Positions 44,551-56,002 of a stretch of DNA of 64,000 nucleotides are shown in pieces (positions within the stretch are counted from its first letter, which is position 1; every line of letters begins with the position of its first letter). The position numbers were made by a program, and so were the translations under genes. Below the pieces are notes generated by a model. That model was not told the origin of the DNA and made no database searches. It saw only the letters and a program-made list of their open reading frames with translations. This stretch comes from Arctopsyche grandis (Eukaryota; Arthropoda; Insecta; Trichoptera; Hydropsychidae), in NCBI RefSeq assembly GCF_051622035.1, contig NC_135360.1, forward strand, positions 5,332,001 to 5,396,000. The letters are read 5' to 3'.

Positions 44551-46761
44551 CTAAATGATTTTAAGCAAACCTCGCATTTGTGTGATTTTTCCCGTGTGAG
44601 ATCTCATGTGTGTATGAAGATTACTAATGTGACTAAATGGTTTTAAGCAAACATCACATTTGTGTGGCTTTTCCCCCGTGTGAGTTCTCATGTGTGATTT
44701 AAGATGCCTTTTTAAGGCAAATGATTTTAAGCAAATATCACATTTGTGTGGCTTTTCCCCCATGTGTGTATGAAGACCATCAATTCGACTAAATGATTTT
44801 AAGCAAACCTCGTATTTCTGTGGTTTTTCCCCTGTGTGAGATCTCATGTGTGTATGAAGATTACTAATGTGACTAAATGGTTTTAAGCAAACATCACATT
44901 TGTGTGGCTTTTCCCCCGTGTGAGTTCTCATGTGTGATTTAAGATAACTTTTTTCGGCAAATGATTTTAAACAAACATCACATTTGTGTGGCTTTTCCCC
45001 CGTGTGAGTTCTCATGTGTGTATGAAGACTATAAATTCGACTAAATGATTTTAAGCAAACATCACATTTGTGTGGCTTTTCCCCCGTGTGAGTTCTTATG
45101 TGTGATTTAAGATGCCTTTTTAAGGCGTATGATTTTAAGCAAATATCACATTTGTGTGGCTTTTCCCCCGTGTGAGTTCTCATGTGTGTATGAAGACTAT
45201 CAATTCGACTAAATGATTTTAAGCAAACCTCGCATTTGTGTGGTTTTTCCCCTGTGTGAGATCTCATGTGTTTATGAAGATTACTAATGTGACTAAATGG
45301 TTTTAAGCAAACATCACATTTGTGTGGCTGTTCCCTCGTGTGAGTTCTCATGTGTGATATAAGATAACTTTTTTCGGCAAATGATTTTAAACAAACATCA
45401 CATTTGTGTGGCTTTTCCCCCGTGTGAGTTATCATGTGTGATTTAAGATACCTTTTTTCGGCGTATGATTTTAAGCAAATATCACATTTGTGTGGCTTTT
45501 CCCCCGTGTGAGTTCTCATGTGTGTATGAAGACCATCAATTCGACTAAATGATTTTAAGCAAACATCACATTTGTGTGGCTTTTCCCCCGTGTGAGTTCT
45601 CATGTGTGATATAAGAGAACTTTTTTCGGCAAATGATTTTAAACAAACATCACATTTGTGTGGCTTTTCCCCCGTGTGAGTTCTCATGTGTGATTTAAGA
45701 TGCCTTTTTAAGGCAAATGATTTTAAGCAAATATCACATTTGTGTGGCTTTTCCCCCGTGTGAGTTCTCATGTGTGTATGAAGACCATCAATTCGACTAA
45801 ATGATTTTAAGCAAACATCACATTTGTGTGGCTTTTCCCCCGTGTGAGTTCTCATGTGTGTATGAAGATTATCAATACGACTAAATGATTTTAAGCAAAC
45901 ATCACATTTGTGTGGCTTTTCCCCAGTGTGAGATTTAATGCCTCCATCAAGATATCCTTTTTGAGTAAACATTTTTGTACAAACTTCACGTTTGCTTGAT
46001 TTTATTCCAGGGTGACATTTTATGCTTGTAAGAAGATCACTTTCTTTTGAAAACGATTTTTCTTCAGTGTGAAAAGACAAATGTTTCACAATAGTAGATT
46101 TTTGAGAAAATGATTTTAAACAAATATCACATTGGTAAATATTCGGTGAAGGACACTCTTCCGATGGAATTCCAGCATCACCAGCCCCAAAATCACTCGA
46201 AATATCCTTTCCTACGTGCATCTGTAAAGTTAAACGAACGTTATATAATGAAAATGAATACAATACGTTTTTAACAAGAATAGAAGCGACTATACCGGAG
46301 ATGTAATATTTTCCATCAAATAGATATTTTGTTTTGAAACGCTTCTTTCTAAGGCACTAGATTTCCAGTCATTCGCCTCGTCATTACAAACATTTGGTGA
46401 CGAATCAACATCTGATTCATCCTCCCATATTAAATCTTCCAGTAAAACTTCTTCCGTCTTCACATTCAAACTCTCATTCAACGTCAGCGTCGAAGTTTCG
46501 TTGCTTTGAAGACAATCGTTTCGAAAACTGCTGAGCAATTCCAGAGTGTTGATACACGAAAGGCATATCCCATCTGGCAAGCCGTCACCTCTTTTAACCT
46601 GCAAATGAGAGGGGCAGCGATGAATAGTTAATTTGGATGACAATTGGATAAAAGTAACTAACCGGCAGTCGACAACAGGTTCGTATGAGCTGTGCCAGTG
46701 GATGAGAATTGTCGTGGATGGAGACAGTCGGAGCAGAACTAAGACAAAGCCTGCACTCCAT
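44551..46761 (-). CDS. G5: ZAD domain C2H2 zinc-finger protein, about 17 fingers
   Basis: Exons 46761-46663, 46598-46296 and 46221-44551, phase 0. ZAD (MECRLCL, ICLSC, RNDCLQS) and acidic linker ([16 protein letters not shown]) are intact. The first finger is regular, the next two are degenerate as in G2 and G6, then comes a long run of fingers drawn from a few repeated modules (SRIDSL, ALKRHL, AEKSYL, SHISNL). One late finger has lost its first Cys (QKYEVC) and part of its end. A 2-nt deletion near 44590 shifts the frame into [11 protein letters not shown] and a stop. The protein up to that point should fold and could bind DNA. It is the longest array in the window. Confidence 0.88.
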
Positions 46762-47027
46762 CGCATCGCCCAAGTCTTCTGTCAAATCTGAACAATTGTA
46801 TTCAACGGTAACATGTAAATCGTTCGAATACTATTCACCGAATACTATTCTACTAATGACCAGAGATCAGACGCCGAGATGTTTTTCAGCACAAAAATAT
46901 GACCAATAACAGGGAGCATGTAAATTGGTCGAATGCTATACACCGAAATCCATTCACCGAATCCTATTCCTCTAATAACGCTTTCACCGAAAATCTGGAG
47001 ACCGAAAGTTAAAATCGTCTAATATCT

Positions 47028-47189
47028 TATGGAGGATGAACGAATGAGACGACTGGCATGCTAATGCACGTGTTTATTATATGACAGCTGAAGACAGAGT
47101 GAGTAGTGGCTCTCCGAACCCAGCCGGGTTGGTCCCCACTCGCAGGAAGGCAACCAAACTCGACCATGTCGTATAAGCGAGCCGCCACA
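47028..47189 (-). mobile_element. Solo LTR-like insertion, family L, copy 1
   Basis: 162 bp; on the minus strand it starts TGTGGCGGCTCGC and ends near CATCCTCCATA, with an AATAAA-like TATAATAAACACGTG in its second half. ATCT is duplicated on both sides (47024-47027 and 47190-47193), and the related site at about 38173-38180 is uninterrupted. A 4-bp duplication and TG start fit a short Gypsy solo LTR; no internal region is present. It looks whole and young. Confidence 0.75.
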
Positions 47190-47280
47190 ATCTTTATGGT
47201 AATTGGACTATTCGTCACATTGCGGTGGTCACAAAAACAATTTTTGCCATGAAAATCGCAAATACACAATATTTGGCACT

Positions 47281-48820
47281 AGTTCAACGCATTTTGGCCT
47301 GCTGTCAGCTACAAGTCCGTTACAAATACTTTTAACAACTCAATCGGTAACACAACAAAGACTCATTACTATTATTTATTTAACAGGTTAACAAAGACGA
47401 TTTATTGCCAGATACGATATGTCTTTTATGTAATAACAATCTTGAATTGTTAAGCAATTTTAGAAACATGTGTATTCAGAATGAAGAAACACAGAAACTA
47501 AGGCTGCCCGGGATTTTAAATATCAAAAATGAAGAAACTATATTGGATGATTTAATTTGGGAGGATGAGGTTGTAATTGATTCAACATCAAATGTCTGTC
47601 AACTGGCTGTTGACGATGAAATTAATCAATCAAGCATTTCGGGAAAAGAGTTTTTAGTAAGAGATCATTCAAAGCAAAACGCATTATTAATTGAAAATGA
47701 TGAATCGGTAAAAAATCAAAAATTTGGCGCTTAAGCTTAACCACATGTATGCTTAAAATTGTATAATCGTCGTTTTATTTTCAGGTCAACACAGGAAAAC
47801 CCATACCGTTGTGAAGTTTGTTTGATTTCATTTACTCATAGGTCTACATTAAATAAACATTTAAAAATACACAACAAGGACAGACTGTTCGAGTGCAATA
47901 TTTGTTCAAAGTCGTTCACTCAGAAGCGTAATCTAGTGGCTCATATGAAACTGCACGTTGGAACCAAAGCGCTTAAATGCGAAATGTGTCCTAAACTGTT
48001 CATTTATGAAAATGTTCTCAGGGAGCATATAAATTCCCACAAAGGAATAAAACCATTCCAATGTGAAGTTTGTTTGATTTCATTCACTCATAAGTCTGCC
48101 TTCGGTAGACATGTGAAAACTCACAACTGGGAGAGACTGTTCAAATGCGATATTTGCGCAGAGTCGTATGCTTTTAAGCGTTACCTGGTGAATCATATAA
48201 AATCTCACTCTGAGATAAAACCGTACCATTGTGAAATTTGTATGGTTTCATTCGCTCACAGGTACAGGTTCAACCGTCATGCGAAAACTCACACCGGAGA
48301 GAAACTATTCCAATGCGATATTTGTTCAAAGTCGTTCACTCAGAAGCATAACTTGGAATATCATATAAAATCTCACACTGGGATAAATCAATACCATTGC
48401 AAAGTGTGTCAGCTTTCATTCGCTTGCAAGTACAGGCTCAAGCGTCATGCACAAACTCACGATGGAGAGGAACCACTCAAATGCGATATTTGTTCGAAGT
48501 CCTTCACTCTGAAGCGTAACCTGGTGGTTCATATGAATTCCCACAGAGGCATGAAATCATATCAATGTGAAATTTGTTTGATTACATTCACTCATAGGTC
48601 TAGCCACTGGCGAAACTTAAAAACTCACACTGACGACAGACGGTTCAGATGCGAAATGTGTTCCAAGTCGTTCATGGCTAAAGCTAGCCTTGTGGAGCAT
48701 ATGAATTCCCACAAAGGAATTAAACCATACCAGTGTGAAGTTTGTTTCAATTCATTCACTCATAAATCCGGCTTCAGAAGGCATGTAAAAACTCACACTA
48801 TTGTGAGACTGTTCGAATAA
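47281..48820 (+). pseudogene. Gene B: headless copy of gene A
   Basis: Exon 2 (47387-47707) and the finger exon (to 48820) are almost identical to gene A, but the start codon and the first Cys pair of the ZAD are gone: the sequence jumps from repeat unit P (TTTGGCACT) into the last 12 codons of exon 1 (QRILACCQLQ). A 14-nt deletion after the exon-3 acceptor puts the fingers out of phase unless the next CAG, ending at 47794, serves as acceptor. Finger 10 has lost a His ligand (HWRNLKTH). All 12 fingers are otherwise open. Probably non-functional unless transcribed from another promoter with an internal start. Confidence 0.85.
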
Positions 48821-48831
48821 GGCATTTGTAT

Positions 48832-49557
48832 TATGGTTTCTGTATTCCCGGACTTCTTCAATTCCCGAGACAAAGGACGGTTGCCGGGATACCCGGGGAC
48901 ACGTGTAAAAAAACTATTTTTTCAATTAAATATATTTTTTATTAAAAAAAATATTTATTTATTTACAAAATATAAAAAAAAGTAAACAATACATAATATA
49001 TGTAATTATAAAAGTAAACTTATTTAAAGTAGCGTCTTAATTGTACTAAAATATTTAAATGAGAATCCAAAAGCGTATTTCTAGATTTGGTACAAAAATT
49101 TCCAGCAATGGAAAAAACTCTTTCATTTTCGGTCAAAGTTGGTTTTATTGTTAAAAGGATGAAGATTTTTTTTATAAATTATTTCTCGTCATCATGTATG
49201 TATATTTAAATTTCTTTTTTAAAGTCGAGGTTATTTTATATATTTGTCTTTGATAACTCCTTATTCAATTCTTCATTCATCGTCAAACACATAATTGTTT
49301 CATCTTCTTTCGAATCTAAAAGAGTTTCTTCCATTGTGGAATTGTCAATACAAGAAGGATATACTCGCTTCATAATAGTTTCACCGTAGGATAAACATTC
49401 GCTTTTATTACAACATTTAAAGAATGTTTTGTTCGGTATAAAATTAGAATTATTTAAAATTTGTGTTAAAAAAACAGCTTTAAGCTCTTATTTCTTCGAT
49501 TTTTATTTTCAATTCTTAGAATAATTCATGAATGAGGTCAAGTCCTTCAGTATTGAA
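48832..49557 (-). mobile_element. hAT relic 3' of gene B, truncated copy
   Basis: Copy of the hAT at 40524, inherited with the block duplication. It keeps the left end and the dimerisation motif but its right end is deleted at 49557, where it joins the shared 3' tail. A 22-bp tandem duplication (CCGGGTAGTCGAATATTTCT) follows at the junction. Confidence 0.8.
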
Positions 49558-49560
49558 GTC

Positions 49561-50102
49561 CGGGTAGTCGAATATTTCTATCCGGGTAGTCGAATATTTC
49601 TCAAAATTACAACCGGGAATTCCTTAAATCCGGGATTAAAATTTAAAAAATCCTGTCATAAATAAACAATTTTATACATAGAAATTTATAAAAAATGAAA
49701 AATAAATAACGTTTTTGATTCTTATATGCTAGATTCGGAATATTCCGAATCAAAATATTGTCGTCTTTAAAAAAAAAACTAGCAGAACAACCTCAGTCCT
49801 CAAATAGGAAGTTTTATGAACAGATTTTGGACTCGTATTTACATATAACTTGTGTCCCAATTGATTTTGAATCATTTATATGAAGTTTAAATGAATTTAT
49901 TGCACCTTAGTATACCCACCTTTAATGTGAATTTTCGGTATTGTTATAAGTTCATGTGCAACTTGCTTCTAAATTACATTTCCGAAATTTATTTTTCGGT
50001 TTTTAGACATTCGCTCTTCAAATTGTTTAACCTTCGCTCTTCAAATGAATTATAAATTTCGAAAAAATATCATTTTAACACCTTTTCACATAAAATAAAT
50101 AA
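49561..50102. repeat. Shared 3' tail of the ZAD blocks, copy 2
   Basis: Counterpart of 41544-42295, shortened by a deletion near 49965. Non-coding. Confidence 0.7.
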
Positions 50103-50441
50103 ATGGCGTCAAAATATGTAATTATAGGGCGGCAGTCAAATTTCTATTGCTCACAAAAAATGGCTCGTTATTGTCCTACAAAGCAAAAGAGCAAAAAAAA
50201 GGTTTACAATAGTGAACCGGTTTTTGTGGGAAATGGAAACGTAACTGCTGCCCTACATATAATTTCTCCTCCAGAACACGATAAAAGAAAAATCATTGAT
50301 TTAATCTTTCGTACCAGAACTTCTCCGATTTCTTCAAATCGACCCCCTTTTTTACTAACCTCTTTTTACTTTCACTTACGATCACTAGTCAAAAAAAATT
50401 TCTTATCCGATCGTTTTCATACTTTGTCGAAATGTTTGTGA
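50103..50441 (+). CDS. Hypothetical 112-codon ORF at the block edge
   Basis: Product starts MASKYVIIGRQSNFYC and runs through PTKQKSKKKVYNSEP and KRKIIDLIFRT. I recognise no family. Cysteines and basic residues are frequent at the start. The homologous stretch at 42296 is interrupted, and none is obvious after gene C, so coding status is doubtful; it may be a fragment of an older gene or element carried along with the block. Confidence 0.25.
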   Translation: MASKYVIIGRQSNFYCSQKMARYCPTKQKSKKKVYNSEPVFVGNGNVTAALHIISPPEHDKRKIIDLIFRTRTSPISSNRPPFLLTSFYFHLRSLVKKNFLSDRFHTLSKCL

Positions 50442-50605
50442 AATTCGAGATTATTATTTTTTTTTCAAAATAATATTATTCAATCCCTAGTAGTGATATC
50501 TATTATTAGAACTCGAAATATTAAAGCGCGCAAAAATTCAAAACGTACATATATGCGCGCCCCCGGCTCCTATTAAAATTATTTGTGATACTGATACGGT
50601 AAATA

Positions 50606-50935
50606 TCAAACATCACATTTGTATGGCTTTACTTTTGTGTGAGATCTCATGTGTGTACCAAGACGAGATTTTAGAGCAAATGATTTCAAACAAATATCAC
50701 ATTTGTATGGTTTTTCCCCTTTGTGCGTTTTCACGTGTATACTAAGACCATATTTTTCAGCAAATGATTTTAAGCAAACATCACATTTGTGTGGTTTTTC
50801 CCCTGTGTGAGATCTCATGTGTTTATGAAGATTACTAATGTGACTAAATGGTTTTAAGCAAACATCACATTTGTGTGGCTGTTCCCTCGTATGAGTTCTC
50901 ATGTGTGATGTAAGATAACTTTTTTCGGCAAATGA
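50606..50935 (-). pseudogene. Last fingers of G6 beyond its stop
   Basis: In the same frame as G6 and directly after its TAA come four more fingers (AEKS, SHISNL, AEKYGL and ALKSRL helices) ending KPYKCDV. They would be added only by stop readthrough. The same stop is present twice in G5's decayed tail, so it predates the G5/G6 split. Confidence 0.8.
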
Positions 50936-52396
50936 TTATAAACAAACATCACATTTGTGTGGCTTTTCCCCCGTGTGAGTTCTCATGTGTGTATGAAGAC
51001 TATCAATTCGACTAAATGATTTTAAGCAAACCTCGCATTTGTGTGGTTTTTCCCCTGTGTGAGATCTCATGTGTGTATTAAGATTACTAATGTGACTAAA
51101 TGGTTTTAAGCAAACATCACATTTGTGTGGCTTTTCCCCCGTGTGAGTTCTCATGTGTGATTTAAGATAATTTTTTTCGGCAAATGATTTTAAACAAACA
51201 TCACATTTGTGTGGCTTTTCCCCCGTGTGAGTTCTCATGTGTGATTTAAGATGCCTTTTTATGGCAAATGATTTTAAGCAAATATCACATTTGTGTGGCT
51301 TTTCCCCCGTGTGAGTTCTTATGTGTGTATAAAGATTACCAATTTGACTAAATGATTTTAAGCAAACATCACATTTGTGTGGTTTTTCTCCTGTGTGAGA
51401 TCTCATGTGTTTATGAAGATTACTAATGTGACTAAATAGTTTTAAGCAAACATCACATTTGTGTGGCTTTTCCCCCGTGTGAGTTCTCATGTGTGTATGA
51501 AGATTATCAATACGACTAAATGATTTTAAGCAAACATCACATTTGTGTGGCTTTTCCCCAGTGTGAGATTTAATGCCTCCATCAAGATATCCTTTTTGAG
51601 TAAACATTTTTGTACAAACTTCACGTTTGCTTGATTTTATTCCAGGGTGACATTTTATGCTTGTAAGAAGATCACTTTCTTTTGAAAACGATTTTTCTTC
51701 AGTGTGAAAAGACAAATGTTTCACAATAGTAGATTTTTGAGAAAATGATTTTAAACAAATATCACATTGGTAAATATTCGGTGAAGGACACTCTTCCGAT
51801 GGAATTCCAGCATCACCAGCCCCAAAATCACTCGAAATATCCTTTCCTACGTGCATCTGTAAAGTTAAACGAACGTTATATAATGAAAATGAATACAATA
51901 CGTTTTTAACAAGATTAGAAGCGACTATACCGGAGATGTAATATTTTCCATCAAATAGATATTTTGTTTTGAAACGCTTCTTTCTAAGGCACTAGATTTC
52001 CAGTCATTCGCCTCGTCATTACAAACATTTGGTGACGAATCAACATCTGATTCATCCTCCCATATTAAATCTTCCAGTAAAACTTCTTCCGTCTTCACAT
52101 TCAAACTCTCATTCAACGTCAGCGTCGAAGTTTCGTTGCTTTGAAGACAATCGTTTCGAAAACTGCTGAGCAATTCCAGAGTGTTGATACACGAAATACA
52201 GATCGCATCTGGTAACCTGTCACCTCTTTTAACCTGCAAATGAGAGGGGCAGCGATGAATAGTTAATTTGGATGACAATAGGATAAAAGTAACTAACCGG
52301 CAGTCGACAACAGGTTCGTATGAGCTGTGCCAGTGGATGAGGATTGTCGTGGATGGAGACAGTCGGAGCAGAACTAAGACAAAGCCTGCACTCCAT
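50936..52396 (-). CDS. G6: ZAD domain C2H2 zinc-finger protein, 8 intact fingers
   Basis: Exons 52396-52298, 52233-51931 and 51856-50936, phase 0. ZAD ([26 protein letters not shown]) and acidic linker are intact. Finger 1 is regular, two degenerate fingers follow ([26 protein letters not shown]), then seven regular ones; the protein stops inside the next finger at TAA 50938-50936. Helices match modules of G5, with one unique (SQIGNLYT, shared with G2 and G4). It is the minus-strand half of block 3, its partner gene C lying 5.3 kb away because of later insertions. Confidence 0.9.
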
Positions 52397-52612
52397 CGCA
52401 TCGCCTAAGTCTTCTGTCAAAACTGAACAATTGTATTCATCGGTAACATGTAAATAGTTCGAATACTATTCACCGAATGCTATTCTACTAACGACCAGAG
52501 ATCAGACGCCGAGATGTTTTTAATCCAAATTCGTCGAGATAAGTTGAAGGTAAGGCAGTGAAATATAAACTTGCCTTCTCCCAAAGCTGTGGAAATATAC
52601 TTGCTATTTCAC

Positions 52613-53557
52613 AGTTGGTCCAAAAATTATCTTTTTAATTTGGGCCAACTTTTTAACCAGCAGGATAAAACCAGTAGCGTTCAAAATATCGAAATAAAAA
52701 TTAAATTTCAAAATTGAAATTAAATATCAAATTTAAAACTATTATTATTATATTAAAATTAAATTCAAATATCAAAATAAAATTATAATCATTATATTAA
52801 AATTAAATTAAAATATCGAAAGTTAAAACAGAACATGCCCAATTTAAATAAATTTTCGAGATTGACCTAAAATAAGATCATCAACAATCACATACAGGTA
52901 ATCCTCGACTTAAAATGTTTTGACTTACGAAGATATGCACTAAGATCGAAAAAAAATCAAAGAATTATTATTTTTACTTCCCCGTAATGCACAGTTACTG
53001 AGAATATATCATGTGCTAGTATGGGTGACCGAGCGATGGTCCCAACCCGGTACGTTGTCGGTTTATTAAAAGAATTTTTTTTATTCTTCAATTGTTTCTC
53101 TCGTCGAAATAAATCAATTAATTAAATCATTTCAGAGGTAAATTTTATCGGATAATGTGTGATTTTTAATTTTATTTCGACGAAAGAAAAAAAAACCCTT
53201 TGACAAATCACCGACAACCGACATCGACAGTTTTTTTTATTAAATGTTTCATCGACGGCCGAAACACAGTAGTATATCGTGACGACTTTTAAGAAATAAT
53301 AACAAGGTTTTTTTTCGCTAGTAATCAGAGAAATTATAATATTTCTCTGTTTGTAAATGTGTATCGTCGTAATTCAAAACATTGTTGTAATTCAAAACAT
53401 CAACGATGATATAATTTTAGGTCAATCTTGCTCTTTAGCTTAATTTTGATATTTAATTTCAATTTTTTAATTTAATTTTTATTTCGATATTTTGTACGCT
53501 ACTGGTTTTTAAAGTTGGCCCAAAATCGTCGTTGGTTTGGTCCGTACGCAGCATAAC
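52613..53557 (+). mobile_element. Long-TIR non-autonomous element, family T, copy 1
   Basis: About 945 bp. The right end reads ACGATATTTTGTACGCTACTGG-like sequence into TTGGTTTGGTCCGTACGCAG; the left end is its imperfect inverse (GGGCCAACTTTTTAACCAGC). The inverted copy is at 59949-60897. An inner pair of inverted words (GTAATCCTCGACTTA near 52910 and TCGTCGTAATTCAAAACA near 53365) suggests a nested second palindrome. No coding capacity. The superfamily is not evident. 52519-52612 before it contains short palindromes only. Confidence 0.7.
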
Positions 53558-53675
53558 GTAACGTATTTTCGCGCTTAGAACGGCTCCCACGTGTGGGGAG
53601 CGAATGGCGAACAAGTGTCCTTCCAGGAAATGCGTTAAGATCTGTTCATACATAACAGCAGTGTTCAGACTATGT

Positions 53676-54010
53676 CTGATGATCGGCTTTCGTGGCTTTA
53701 CGACCCACGATATTTTTGTGCTGGCCACCCTGAGACAGCGGTTGGCACACAAACTGACAGTTGTCGATAGCGGTTTGGCGCGTAATCACCCCGGTCCTTA
53801 CGGGGCCCACCTCGCCACCGAAATCACCAGCTAGAGGCTGGTGAGGGCTGTGACGATACTTGGAGACCAGCTTTAGTATCCGTCCGGTGTGCACCAGAGG
53901 AAGCTTGGTCTGTCTTCGTCCAGAAGGCAGACAACTGAGCTACGCGTGGCCAACCTCAAAGGGCACGCGTGGTTACTTTGTTACTCCCCCCCTGTCCCCC
54001 CTGATTGATC

Positions 54011-54085
<75 letters not shown>

Positions 54086-54285
54086 CAGTCACCATACAAA
54101 CAGAATTACAACCTGTTTTCATTATTATACAATTTCCCGCCTTTGTCCTGTATCACACTCACTTACGCACACTGTACGAGAGAGAGCGAGATATACATCG
54201 AGCCGAGCCGACATCAGCAGAGACCAGACCACCGACGACGAAGGAAGGCACCTTGAGGAGATCAGCCCCGCCCAAGCTTACCACT
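53676..54285 (+). mobile_element. Gypsy-type solo LTR fossil
   Basis: Starts TGTCTGATGATCGG, the same opening as the LTR at 33610, followed by the shared GGCTTTACGACCCACGAT. It ends near CCCAAGCTTACCA; ACTA near both borders may be a target duplication. No internal region is present. It contains a long TA microsatellite. It looks like an old solo LTR; the right border is uncertain. Confidence 0.5.
54015..54081. repeat. TA microsatellite, about 33 units
   Basis: Uninterrupted TATATA tract inside the LTR fossil. Length is likely to be polymorphic and may be misassembled. Confidence 0.95.
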
Positions 54286-54639
54286 AGCTATTTCACAAAA
54301 CCGACTTCGGGGGTGCTCTCGAGTTGAACATCCCTGGAGTCTGTACAAGCAGTATCCGTTTACATCACTACACGTCTCCGTCTCGAATACGCCAGTTCTA
54401 TTCATATTTACCGACACAGCACGGTTCCGGCATTTTGGCCGAATGCAAGGCAAAATCGGCTTACGTATACATTTCTGAAGCGCGACGATAAGACCCAAAT
54501 TAGCTTGCGTAGGGGCCAAAATAAAACGTTTCTGAAAATATTCAATTGCGTGTGCGTAACCACACGTGAGCAATTGACACATTAAAATTCGCAACTAAGG
54601 TGACAGTAAGTTATCAAAAATGTTTCACCTATCGAATGA

Positions 54640-55131
54640 AGATTTTTGTACGTAATTGCATTGTTTCTAGAGTTGTGCCGGCGGGAAAAAACCCGGCTTA
54701 TTCCCGGGAATAAACCTTTATCTTTATATTTACCTTTATCTTTATGTTTGAAACTCGGCTACTACTGGCTTGAAACTCGAAATTCCGTGAATTTATCTTT
54801 CAATATAAAGATGGTTCGGTGATTACTGGTCACAAAGTACTCGTCATGAAGTCACTAAAATCTCTATAACGGAACATTTGACAGCCGAAAACTCCATCAT
54901 ACTAACGAGAACTTAAGTGCCAAATATTGTGTATTCGCGATTTTCATGGCAAAAATTGTCTTTGTGGCCACGGGAATGTGACGAATAGTCCAATTACCAT
55001 AAAGATATTGGACGAATTTACCTTTCGGTCTCCTTATTTTCGGTGAAAGCGTTATTAGTGGAATAGCATTCGGTGAATGTACTTCGGTGTATAGCATTCG
55101 ACCAATTTACATGCTCCCTGTTATTTTTGTG
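54640..55131 (-). repeat. Intergenic repeat unit P, inverted copy
   Basis: Reverse complement of the unit at 14936-15395 (TTCCCGGGAATAAACC at the left, TTTACATGCTCCCTGTTA at the right). In blocks 1 and 2 this unit runs directly from the subfamily-1 promoter in the opposite orientation, so the segment has been inverted in block 3. Confidence 0.7.
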
Positions 55132-55859
55132 CTTAATTGTGAATTATGGGTGCATTATAAAAAGTGTTTTTTTTTTGTTACATTTACAATTCTATGTTAA
55201 ACAATAAAAATCTATTTACAAACTTATTAATAACAAGAACAAAAGGAAAACATTTTAAGTGGAACTATTCGATATTTTGATGCCGCAAATTTATCTATTT
55301 TATTATCACAATCTAATAAATTCACGACGTCACTTTCAATGAACATCACTGTTAAATTATTTAAGTTATCTTTATTTAACGAATTCGTTAAATTATTTTT
55401 AACTCGTTTCAAAACTGAAAATTAACGTTCACCACTTGCATTATACATCTATAGGAAGCGTTAGGAAAATTCTTAAAATTGTTTCAATACCCGGAAACGT
55501 TGACTTTAAACCTCGAGGTTATAATTTATAAATATCGACAGAATTCGTAATATTTTCACTTTGACATATGCCATAAAATGTACAATTTTAACTTTAAAAT
55601 CATTTTTATATTTTGAAATTATTCGTTCAACACATTCGTTAAATTCATTTTCAATTATTTCGAAATTAAAAAATAATTTAAAATTTTTTAGCACACTATC
55701 GTAAATTGAATTTCTTCTTGTTATTTCCGAAATTAATGCATCACAATAAAGTTTACTTTTTGACTAAAATTAACTTCATCGCATATCTCCCCAAATTGCA
55801 ATTTTCTTTTTTTACGTCTAGTGTCTTTTATTGCTGATGTACTCGTATTGCTGATTTCA

Positions 55860-55999
55860 CTGAGCAACAAAAAATCACGTTTTTGAGTAACCAGAGCGGA
55901 AACTAACCAATGAATATGATTTTGAGTTACCAGAGCGGAGACTAACTGAAATTGAATATGATAATGGTTTTTGTTGGTTTGTGATCGTTTACGAGATAT
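55860..55999 (+). repeat. Fragment related to the 4.9-kb palindrome arms
   Basis: CACTGAGCAACAAAAAATCACG, GTTACCAGAGCGGAGACTAA and GTGATCGTTTACGAGATAT match arm sequence near 16790-16915 and 19730-19860. A 40-bp part (ACCAGAGCGGA with flanks) is duplicated in tandem here. It shows that the palindrome is built from a dispersed repeat family. Confidence 0.6.
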
Positions 56000-56002
56000 T
56001 AG

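Larger units (their letters stand above)
53640..54600. mobile_element. Relative of the 556-1378 Harbinger derivative, split by an LTR fossil
   Basis: Starts TTAAGATCTGTTCATAC and, after the LTR fossil, continues with TTCTATTCATATTTACC and GCAAGGCAAAATCGGCTTAC (about 54400-54470), as in the first element (about 640-710). No coding sequence. The right terminus is not clear. Confidence 0.5.

Noticed and set aside
53018-53055. TAGTATGGGTGACCG in family-T element, resembling the 5S rRNA internal promoter
   Set aside because: Only about 15 bases resemble 5S; the other conserved parts are missing, so chance cannot be excluded.
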